A stretch of DNA of 30,497 nucleotides from CAVSWN01 sp046728115 (GTDB lineage Bacteria > Acidobacteriota > Vicinamibacteria > Vicinamibacterales > CAVVIG01): contig JBKPDW010000192.1 in the NCBI GenBank assembly GCA_046728115.1, positions 1-30,497 on the forward strand. Direction: 5' to 3'. The notes below the pieces were generated by a model. It saw nothing but the letters and a program-made list of their open reading frames with translations, was not told the origin of the DNA and ran no database searches. Of this stretch, positions 15,522-22,041 are shown one piece after another (within the stretch, counting starts at the first letter, position 1; every line of letters starts with the position of its first letter). The translations under genes and the position numbers were made by a program.

Positions 15522-16685
15522 TTACCTCTTTCCGTCAAGGTCGAGCACTGATCCCAACACCTCCTCGGTGTGCTCGCCAAGCGCCGGCGGCGGCAAACGC
15601 ATCACCGCTGGCGTGCGCGACAGCTTGACGACCGGGCCGAGCGTCTGCACGGTGCCGAGCGCTGTGTGGGCTTGCGAGATGAGCAGTTGACGAGCGGCGA
15701 CCTGCGGGTGCTCAATTGCCTGGCGCATCGAGCGAACGCGACCACACGGCACATCTCGCGCGTGAAGGCGCTCCATCAACTCCTCTATCGTGAACTGCTG
15801 AAACGTCGTCTCGATCTCGCGCTTCAGGACCTCGCGATGCGCTACCCGATCGGTATTGGTTGCGAACCGCGCATCGTCCTGCAGATCGATTCGTCCGACC
15901 GCCTCGCAGAACCGTGCCCACAGGCCCGGGTTGGCGACGGCGACGATGATCAGTCCGTCCTTCGCCCTCAGCGTCTCGTACGGCGCGATCGACAGATGAT
16001 CGTTACCGACACGGATCGGATCCGCGCCGGTCGCGAGGAGAATGGAGAGCGGAAGCCGCATGACCGACAGCATCGAGTCGAACAGGCCGATGTCGATGAA
16101 CTGTCCCAACCCGGTGCGCTGGCGGTCGATGACGGCGAGGAGGATGCCTTGCACGGCATATAGGCCGGCCAGATAATCCGTGATCGCCACGCCGACACGC
16201 GTCGGCTCGGCGCCGGCGGACCCCGTCATGTCCATGATGCCGGCTTCGCCCTGAATCACCGCGTCGTAGCCGGGCAGATCGGCATGTGGCCCGGTCTGCC
16301 CGTACCCCGCAATCGAACAGTAAATCAGCCGCGGATTCAGCGCTGCCATGTTCTCGTACCCGAAGCCGAGAGCTTTCAGGCAGCCGGGACGGAAGTTTTC
16401 GATCAGGACGTCCGCCGTCGCGACCAGCCGTCTCAATGCCTCGGCGCCCGGCTCGGACTTGAGATCGAGCGCGACGCTCTTTTTGCTGCGATTCAGCGCC
16501 AGATAGAAGCTGCCCCAGCCATCGATGAACGGTGCCCAGCCGCGCGTATCGTCGCCGTGCCGCGGCTCTTCGATCTTCAGAACCTCGGCGCCCATGTCGC
16601 CGAGCATCATCGTGCAGAACGGCCCGGCGACCACACGCGTGAGATCGACGATGCGCAGACCTTCGAGGGGAGGAGTCGTGGTCAT
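15522..16685 (-). CDS. Family III CoA-transferase (CaiB/BaiF/Frc), second copy
   Basis: A 387-residue protein with LEGLRIVDLTRVVAGPF, MLGDMGAEVLKIEEPRHGDD, LNRSKKSVALDLK, IENFRPGCLKALGFGY, SIAGYGQTGPH and PGYDAVIQGEAGIMDMTGS. D141 in the last motif is the expected acyl-accepting aspartate. It is clearly different from the first CoA-transferase in this window (8944-10122), so the two probably serve different acids. The ATG at 16685 was chosen because it gives the standard family N-terminus; the frame is open back to 16907 but that part overlaps the TetR gene. It starts 10 bases after the TetR stop, so cotranscription with the regulator and the export cassette is likely. Confidence 0.92.
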   Translation of the reverse strand: MTTTPPLEGLRIVDLTRVVAGPFCTMMLGDMGAEVLKIEEPRHGDDTRGWAPFIDGWGSFYLALNRSKKSVALDLKSEPGAEALRRLVATADVLIENFRPGCLKALGFGYENMAALNPRLIYCSIAGYGQTGPHADLPGYDAVIQGEAGIMDMTGSAGAEPTRVGVAITDYLAGLYAVQGILLAVIDRQRTGLGQFIDIGLFDSMLSVMRLPLSILLATGADPIRVGNDHLSIAPYETLRAKDGLIIVAVANPGLWARFCEAVGRIDLQDDARFATNTDRVAHREVLKREIETTFQQFTIEELMERLHARDVPCGRVRSMRQAIEHPQVAARQLLISQAHTALGTVQTLGPVVKLSRTPAVMRLPPPALGEHTEEVLGSVLDLDGKR

Positions 16686-16695
16686 GGCGAACTGA

Positions 16696-17328
16696 TTATG
16701 ACTTGATTCGGCGACGAGCGATGGCGCACACGCCCGCGATCGAGAAATCAGCGATGTGCTCGGCGACCGCTTTGACCTGCGCCGCGGTCGTGGGCCTGAG
16801 GTGCACGCCCAGACGGGCGGTAATCGGATGCGGGCGAAACGCGATCGATTGCGCCTGAATGCTCGCCACACACCGCAACACGCGCGGATCCGACGTCGAG
16901 CAGCCAATCAGTTCAGCGACGGCACCGCAGAGGTAGTCCACTCGTGGGCGGATTCCCTGTTCCACGAGCGCATCGAGCGCCGGCGTCGGGTCGGTGACCT
17001 CGCGCTGGATCAGGCGATGCACGGTGTCGCTGGACGAGAGCATGCGCGTGACGAAGATGACGATCGAGCGGCGCAGGCGCTCCTCCGCCGGCCAGCCGTC
17101 GCCCGCCTCACGCACGGCATCGTTCGTCGCCCGGATACGGTCGATCGCCGTCTGCATCACCTCGCGGTACAGTCCGAGCTTGTCGCCGAAGTGATAGTTG
17201 ACGAGCGCCACGTTTGCCCGGGCCGCGCGGCAGATGTCGCGGACGGTTACCTTCTTGAATCCGCGCTCGGCGAACAACCGTTCACCCGCGGACAGCAGGC
17301 GACCGCGCGTTTGAGGGTCTCGTTTCAC
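16696..17328 (-). CDS. TetR-family transcriptional regulator (CecR/YbiH-like)
   Basis: A 210-residue protein. Residues 8-54 form the TetR HTH: RLLSAGERLFAERGFKKVTV, DICRAARANVALVNYHFGDK and LYREVM. The C-terminal ligand domain has the look of the CecR/YbiH group (TRMLSSSDTVHRLIQREVTDPTPALDAL split over two helices). In E. coli, CecR is encoded next to and controls the HlyD/ABC-2 genes ybhGFSR, the same association seen here. The ATG overlaps the permease stop by four bases (ATGA). The likely operator is the palindrome at 20554-20569 in the promoter of the adaptor gene, so the protein would repress its own operon until a ligand binds. The ligand is unknown. Confidence 0.9.
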   Translation of the reverse strand: MKRDPQTRGRLLSAGERLFAERGFKKVTVRDICRAARANVALVNYHFGDKLGLYREVMQTAIDRIRATNDAVREAGDGWPAEERLRRSIVIFVTRMLSSSDTVHRLIQREVTDPTPALDALVEQGIRPRVDYLCGAVAELIGCSTSDPRVLRCVASIQAQSIAFRPHPITARLGVHLRPTTAAQVKAVAEHIADFSIAGVCAIARRRIKS

Positions 17329-18437
17329 AGCGTCCGCTTGAACAAGGCCGTCGCAGCCGTCATCGCCACGACGGCAAAGAGCGTCAGGAACATCAGGTCG
17401 TAGCTGATGGCTTCGAAGCCGGTGTTCTTCAGCAGCAGGCTTTTGAGCGCATGCACGGCGTAGGTGAACGGATCGGCCACGGCGATCACCTGCATCCAGC
17501 CCGGAAATCCCTGCTGCGGATACACGGCGCCGCTCGGGAAATACAGGAGCGTGTTCAAGACGCCAAATACAGCGCGCGGGAGCAACGGATCTGACACGCG
17601 CACCATCAGCAGGAACATCAGGCTGATCAGCGCGAACGCGGTGACAACGATGACGACGAGCAACCGGAGGAGGCGCATCGGATCGAATGGATTCGGCACA
17701 CCGGCGATCAGCGACCCAATCATCACCAGGAACATGCCGGCGATGACGGCCTTGATCGTTCCTGAAATATTGAACCCGGCAATGAGCTCCAGCTTCGTGA
17801 TCGGCGTCACGAGATATCCCTCGTGCAGCCCCCGTGCCTTATCGTCGATGAAGATGATGCCGCCGCCGATCATGACCATCATGAAGATCGACATGACGAC
17901 GGATCCGGGCAGGAGATATTGGATGTAAGGAACGTAGGGGTACACCTCCACGACGTCGAGTGTCGCCTGGCCCGGGACGCGCGCCGCATGGGCCGGCAGG
18001 TTGTAGGCTGACATCATGCCGCCCAGCGTTCCCGCGAGGGCGGACGAGACGAAGTTGTCGGTGTTGTCCTCGATGAGCGCCACGCGCGGCTGGTTCTTTT
18101 CGAGAACCCGCCGTGAAAACTCGGGCGGAATGGTCAACACACCGTTGACCCGTCCGTTGCGCAGATCATCGAGCGCCCGGCCCGGATCGCCGTAGTCGAT
18201 GGTATCGATCGTCCGCGACCCGGAGGCCAGCGCCGACGCCATCTCGCGGACCTTCACGGCCGGCACGCCGTGATCCTGATCGACGATCGCCACCTTGAGA
18301 TGCTTGACGTTGCCGCCAAACGCATAGCCCAGCACGACGAGCTGAACGATCGGCATGACCATGGACATCGCGACGAGCACGGGGCTTCGCCGGAACCGTC
18401 TCAACTCGCGTTCGATGATTGCCCAGGTGCGTCCCAT
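17325..18437 (-). CDS. ABC-2 type transport permease (YbhS/YbhR-like)
   Basis: A 370-residue membrane protein. One N-terminal TM segment (about 22-40, MPIVQLVVLGYAFGG) is followed by a large extracytoplasmic domain (about 45-175), then five TM segments in the C-terminal half (IFMMVMIGGGIIF, AVIAGMFLVMIGSLIAGV, LLVVIVVTAFALISLMFLL and others). This is the ABC2_membrane_3 layout of drug or lipid exporters. Only one permease gene is present, so it should act as a homodimer, unlike the YbhS/YbhR pair. It follows the ATPase gene by 50 bases and overlaps the TetR start. Substrate unknown; export of a toxic pathway substrate or product is inference. Confidence 0.9.
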   Translation of the reverse strand: MGRTWAIIERELRRFRRSPVLVAMSMVMPIVQLVVLGYAFGGNVKHLKVAIVDQDHGVPAVKVREMASALASGSRTIDTIDYGDPGRALDDLRNGRVNGVLTIPPEFSRRVLEKNQPRVALIEDNTDNFVSSALAGTLGGMMSAYNLPAHAARVPGQATLDVVEVYPYVPYIQYLLPGSVVMSIFMMVMIGGGIIFIDDKARGLHEGYLVTPITKLELIAGFNISGTIKAVIAGMFLVMIGSLIAGVPNPFDPMRLLRLLVVIVVTAFALISLMFLLMVRVSDPLLPRAVFGVLNTLLYFPSGAVYPQQGFPGWMQVIAVADPFTYAVHALKSLLLKNTGFEAISYDLMFLTLFAVVAMTAATALFKRTL

Positions 18438-18487
18438 CTTTTCTCACCCATAGGTCGCTGCCGATTTGGCGCGTTTCGCGGTCCTGG

Positions 18488-19477
18488 CTATCCCCGTCTC
18501 AACATGAACGGACTGTCTTTCGGCGATGCCTGCTGCAGCTCATCACGCAGCGCCCGCCCCGTGTAGTGCACGAACACGTCGTCGAGCGTGGTGCTCTGCA
18601 CCGAGAGCGACTGCACGCCCACCCGCGCGAAGGTTGCCGCGTCCATCAAGGCCGTCATCGTCGCCGGGCCGGTGACGCTCGCGATGCGGAACACGCGATC
18701 CTGGTTCGTAATGCTTTCGACGCCGGGCAGCTGCTCCAGGGCCTGCTGCCAATCGGCAGGCTCGTTGTCGAAGCTCACCTCGATGACGTTCTTGCCGGGT
18801 ATCGACGTCTTCAGCTTCAGCGGCGAGTCCAGCGCCTTGAGCTCGCCATGATCCACGATGGCGATCCGATCGCACAATTTGTCCGCTTCGTCCATGTAGT
18901 GCGTGGTCAGCAGGATCGTGAGGTCGCGCTCGCGCTTGATGTTTCGCAGCATCTCCCAGACGGCGACCCGCGAGACCGGATCGAGGCCGGTGGTCGGCTC
19001 GTCGAGAAAGAAAATCCGGGGCTCGTGCACGAGCCCGCGCGCAATCTCGACTCGCCGCCGCATGCCGCCGGACAGGTTCTTGACCTGCGCGTGGCGCCAG
19101 TCGGTGAGCTCGACGGCCTTGAGGAGCTCGTCGATCAGCTGTTCGCGCCTTGGCCGGGCGACGCCGTAGAGCTTCGCGAAGATGATCAGGTTTTCCTCGA
19201 CGCTCAGCTCCAGATCGCTCGTCATCGATTGCGGGATGACGCCGATCGAGTGTCGAACGCCGTCTGCCTGCTTCACGACATCGAAGCCGTTGACGATGGC
19301 CGTCCCCTCTGTCGGCAGCAGCAGCGTCGTCATCATGCGGATCAGCGTGGATTTCCCCGCGCCGTTGGGACCGAGCAGGCCGAAGATCTCGCCATCTTCC
19401 ACGGCAAACGAGATCCCGTTCACCGCGGTGAACGTGCCGAATTTCTTGACGATGGCTCGAACGTCGATGGCGTTCAT
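18488..19477 (-). CDS. ABC transporter ATP-binding protein (drug-export type)
   Basis: A 329-residue ATPase with Walker A GPNGAGKS (36-43), Q-loop IPQS, signature LSGGM (135-139), Walker B IFFLDEPT (155-162) and switch His H193. The C-terminal extension (about 225-329) is the DUF4162-type tail of DrrA/CcmA-like exporters. It is a single nucleotide-binding domain, unlike E. coli YbhF, which has two fused. It lies 14 bases after the HlyD-like gene and supplies energy to the ABC-2 permease encoded next. Confidence 0.94.
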   Translation of the reverse strand: MNAIDVRAIVKKFGTFTAVNGISFAVEDGEIFGLLGPNGAGKSTLIRMMTTLLLPTEGTAIVNGFDVVKQADGVRHSIGVIPQSMTSDLELSVEENLIIFAKLYGVARPRREQLIDELLKAVELTDWRHAQVKNLSGGMRRRVEIARGLVHEPRIFFLDEPTTGLDPVSRVAVWEMLRNIKRERDLTILLTTHYMDEADKLCDRIAIVDHGELKALDSPLKLKTSIPGKNVIEVSFDNEPADWQQALEQLPGVESITNQDRVFRIASVTGPATMTALMDAATFARVGVQSLSVQSTTLDDVFVHYTGRALRDELQQASPKDSPFMLRRG

Positions 19478-19491
19478 GTTTCGCGACAGGC

Positions 19492-20532
19492 CTACTGCGC
19501 AGGCAACACGACGTACGCAGTCATTCCGACGGCGAGCCTGCGATCGCTGTTGTCCACACGCAGGCGAATTTCAAACGTCTTGATATCGCGCTTCGTGCGA
19601 CTCACATCGCGCTGCGTTGCATACGAGGCGTCGACACCCCGATAGAACACGGTGCCTTCGCGTTCGACTCCGGACGGTAATCTGACCGGCAGCTTGTCTC
19701 CGATCCGCACGCGATCGATGTAGCTCTCCTCAACGTCGGCCCTGACCCACAGGTCGTTGGGGTCGACAAGCGTGATGACCGGTTGACCGGGGCTCACCAC
19801 TTCCCCTGCGCGAACGGCCCGCAGGTCCACGATGCCATCGATGGGGGCATGCAGCTCGGCGTATCGGAGCCGCACGTCGGCCTTGGTCTGTTGCGCCGCG
19901 GCGGCCGCCTGCATGTGCTCGTTCGCCTTCACCTGGCTGCGGCGCATGGCAATCTGCTCCGCGTTCGAGCGCGCGAGCGCCACGGCTGCGCGCTGGGCCT
20001 CGGCCTGCTTCCTGAGGGCGTCGAGCTTGCCCTGCGCGGCGTTGACCGCCGCCTGCGCCTGGTCGAGGTCCTGCGGCGACACCACGCCGCGCCGTGCCAG
20101 ATCCTGCGTGCGCGTGAACGTCGTGCGGGCTTGCTGGAGGTCTGAAGCCGCCGCGGCGATTTGGGCGTCGATCGACGCGAGCGTCGATTCCGCCTGCTGG
20201 ATCTGATCCGCCGTCTGCCGTTCCTGATAGCGAAGCGCAGCCTCCGATTCCCGCACCTGGGACGACAGCCCCTCGGCGTTGTGCGCGTAGTAGGCGGTGT
20301 CGGCCTTCAGTTCGTCGGGGTTGATCACGGCAATGAGCTGGTCCTTCTTGACAGCATCGCCCTCATTCACGAGGAGCCGGCCGATCTGGCCGCCAATCTG
20401 CGGGCTCACGATCACGTCGTTGGTGGTGACGATGCCGGTCAGGACGAGTTCGGGAGGCCGGCGGAGCCAGTAGAAATATCCGGCGGCGGCCGCGAGAATG
20501 AGCAGCAGGAGCAGGAGCACGCGTCGTCGCAT
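19492..20532 (-). CDS. HlyD/YbhG-like periplasmic adaptor (membrane fusion) protein
   Basis: A 346-residue protein. An N-terminal signal anchor (about 5-22) is followed by the first half of a biotinyl-lipoyl domain (IVSPQIGGQIGRLLVNEGDA), then a long alpha-helical hairpin rich in Ala/Gln/Glu (about 75-215) with the hairpin tip RRGVVSPQDLDQA. After this come the second lipoyl half (LHAPIDGIVDLRAVRAGEVV) and the beta-barrel (NDLWVRADVEESYIDRVRIGDKLPV). It should connect the ABC-2 exporter to the cell envelope or an outer-membrane channel; no TolC-like gene is in the window. It is the first gene of the leftward operon, with the promoter and palindrome just upstream. No strong Shine-Dalgarno site is seen, consistent with a very short leader. 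Confidence 0.92.
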   Translation of the reverse strand: MRRRVLLLLLLILAAAAGYFYWLRRPPELVLTGIVTTNDVIVSPQIGGQIGRLLVNEGDAVKKDQLIAVINPDELKADTAYYAHNAEGLSSQVRESEAALRYQERQTADQIQQAESTLASIDAQIAAAASDLQQARTTFTRTQDLARRGVVSPQDLDQAQAAVNAAQGKLDALRKQAEAQRAAVALARSNAEQIAMRRSQVKANEHMQAAAAAQQTKADVRLRYAELHAPIDGIVDLRAVRAGEVVSPGQPVITLVDPNDLWVRADVEESYIDRVRIGDKLPVRLPSGVEREGTVFYRGVDASYATQRDVSRTKRDIKTFEIRLRVDNSDRRLAVGMTAYVVLPAQ

Positions 20533-20547
20533 AGAGGTCTTCGTTCG

Positions 20548-20576
20548 ATTCTATTAAACATCTGTTTAAATGCCAA
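20548..20576 (-). promoter_or_regulatory. Sigma-70-type promoter for the HlyD/ABC/TetR/CoA operon
   Basis: Read leftward, TTGGCA (20576-20571, 5 of 6 to the -35 consensus) and TAGAAT (20553-20548, 5 of 6 to the -10 consensus) are separated by exactly 17 bases. Transcription would begin near 20541, about 10 bases before the ATG at 20532. The spacer contains the palindromic candidate operator. The AT-rich block stands out from the GC-rich surroundings. Confidence 0.72.
20554..20569. promoter_or_regulatory. Candidate TetR-family operator (palindrome)
   Basis: TTAAACA and TGTTTAA form a perfect 7-bp inverted repeat around a 2-base centre. The site lies within the 17-base promoter spacer, where a bound dimer would block RNA polymerase. 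A TetR-family gene is the fourth gene of the operon it would control. It also lies 40 bases upstream of the divergent 54-codon gene, so both directions could be regulated together. Assignment to this particular regulator is inference. Confidence 0.7.
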
Positions 20577-20609
20577 CTGGTGTATTGTGTGGACCCGGAG
20601 GAACCGGAC

Positions 20610-20774
20610 GTGACCGATCAGGAGCGACAGAAGGCCGAAGAATTGGTCAGCAACCTCGAAATCTCAGTGGGCCAGATCTTTCCGCGCGACGGCGGGAATG
20701 CGAGCCTGATTGCGGGAATGATCCAGACACTGAACGGCCTGCGCAGCCTGCTTGGAATCGTCCGGCCGCACTAG
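20610..20774 (+). CDS. Small protein of 54 residues, divergent from the export operon
   Basis: The start is GTG 20610, with GGAGG ending 8 bases upstream (20598-20602), the best-placed ribosome-binding site in this region. The predicted product is mildly acidic at the N-terminus (TDQERQKAEELVSNLE), then ISVGQIFPRDGG and a more hydrophobic amphipathic helix (SLIAGMIQTLNGLRSLLGIV). No signal peptide, TM segment of normal length or known motif is recognised. It shares its upstream region with the HlyD operon and its stop overlaps the convergent MFS stop. It could be a small regulator or helper for the transporter; function unknown. A longer in-frame start at 20580 has no ribosome-binding site. 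Confidence 0.55.
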   Translation: MTDQERQKAEELVSNLEISVGQIFPRDGGNASLIAGMIQTLNGLRSLLGIVRPH

Positions 20775-21949
20775 CCCGAGGCGGCTTCGGAGACCGCCTC
20801 GTGGCGGTCGCCTACGCGCAATTGCGCGACGATCGCGAGCGTCAGCAGCAGTACTACCGCCGCCGACACGTACGGAGTCGAATCGCCCATCTGTTCGAGC
20901 GATGCGTTGCCCCACACCGGACCAATCGTGCGGCCCAGGCTCTCGACCGCGCCGGCGGCGCCTTGCACGCGGCCCTGCTCGTCGGCGCTCGCCACCAGGC
21001 TGACGAGGCTCGACACGGTCGGGTGGCCAAATCCAATCCCGAACGCCAACGGCACGAGCGCCAGCGCAAACGCGCCGATCGAGTGAGCCGCCGTGCACGC
21101 CACCAGTCCCGCGGCACCGCAACACAATCCCAGCATGAACGTCGGCCGGTCCCCGAAGCGCCTGACGATCGGCCGGATAAACCCGCCCTGGATAATCACC
21201 CCAATGACACCGAACCCAGCGAAGAAATAACCCGTTTGCGGCGCGTCGAACCCGAAGCGATGCGCGGCAAAGAGCGCAAACGTTGTCTGAAAGACGGCGA
21301 ACGCGAACCAGTACAGGAAATCGATCACCAGCGCGCGCCTGACGAGCGGCCGGACCAGCAAGCCCGGCAGATAACGGAACGGATTACCAGTGCCCGCGCG
21401 CGCACGATGGACGGTCTCGGGCAGCCACAGCCACGCCATCACGGTCGCCACGAGCGTGATGCCAGCCGCAGCCCAAATCGGCGCCGTGATGCTGACGTGT
21501 GCGAGCATGCCGCTCAACGCGGGGCCGACGATGAAACCCAGACCGAACGCCGCACCGATCAGTCCGTACGCCCGCGCGCGATCTTTCGGTCCGGTGACGT
21601 CGGCGACATACGCGCGCGCGGTCGAAATGTTGCCGCCCGACAACCCGTCGACGATGCGCGCCGCAAACAACATCGCGACGCTGTGCGCCAGAGCCAGCAT
21701 CACGAAGCTGATGACCGTTCCTGCCAGACTGAAAATCAGCACGGGACGGCGGCCGTACCGATCGGAGAGATCGCCGAGGGCCGGCGCCGCTGCCAGCTGG
21801 CAGAGCGAAAACGCCGCAAATAGCAGGCCGATCACCAGCGGAGACGCGCCGAATGTTTCGGCGTAGAACGGCAGCAGCGGAATGATGATGCCGAAGCCGA
21901 CGAGGTTCACGAAGATTGTCAGGAAGATGATGAGAAGGGGCCGAGTCAT
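20771..21949 (-). CDS. MFS transporter, DHA1/TetA-like drug:H+ antiporter type
   Basis: A protein of 392 residues with 12 hydrophobic segments. The N-terminus (LLIIFLTIFVNLVGFGIIIP) is typical of TetA/Bcr-type antiporters. Motif A is visible between TM2 and TM3 (GDLSDRYGRRPVL, 59-71), and motif C-like Gly-rich helix FGLGFIVGPALSGML in TM5 marks an antiporter. The ATG at 21949 gives the usual family N-terminus; the ATG at 21964 would add five residues. Neither has a clear ribosome-binding site. Substrate not predictable. It stands apart from the HlyD operon, converging only on the small gene. Confidence 0.9.
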   Translation of the reverse strand: MTRPLLIIFLTIFVNLVGFGIIIPLLPFYAETFGASPLVIGLLFAAFSLCQLAAAPALGDLSDRYGRRPVLIFSLAGTVISFVMLALAHSVAMLFAARIVDGLSGGNISTARAYVADVTGPKDRARAYGLIGAAFGLGFIVGPALSGMLAHVSITAPIWAAAGITLVATVMAWLWLPETVHRARAGTGNPFRYLPGLLVRPLVRRALVIDFLYWFAFAVFQTTFALFAAHRFGFDAPQTGYFFAGFGVIGVIIQGGFIRPIVRRFGDRPTFMLGLCCGAAGLVACTAAHSIGAFALALVPLAFGIGFGHPTVSSLVSLVASADEQGRVQGAAGAVESLGRTIGPVWGNASLEQMGDSTPYVSAAVVLLLTLAIVAQLRVGDRHEAVSEAASG

Positions 21950-21964
21950 GAGACGAATGGGCAA

Positions 21965-22040
21965 ATTGGTGATTTGGTAAGTTGGTAAGTTTAGTCGTGC
22001 ATCCTGTTTGCCAGGCTTACCAATTTACCAATTCGCCAAT
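21965..22040. repeat. 25-bp imperfect inverted repeat with TTGGTAA-like units
   Basis: Arms at 21965-21989 and 22016-22040 match in 22 of 25 positions as reverse complements, around a 26-base loop. Each arm contains repeated TTGGTAA-like units. The block is far more AT-rich than its surroundings and fills the gap between the XDH-family stop and the MFS start. It could form a transcript hairpin terminating the XDH-family gene, but lacks a T tract. It might equally be one copy of a dispersed repeat family. Confidence 0.8.
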
Positions 22041-22041
22041 C

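Noticed and set aside
16686..16907. N-terminal extension of the second CoA-transferase
   Set aside because: It overlaps the end of the TetR gene and does not resemble the family; ATG 16685 gives the standard N-terminus.
20570..21823. 417-codon rightward open frame antisense to the MFS gene
   Set aside because: The product is Arg/His/Gln-rich without domain features, a typical shadow in GC-rich DNA; the opposite strand has a complete MFS transporter.
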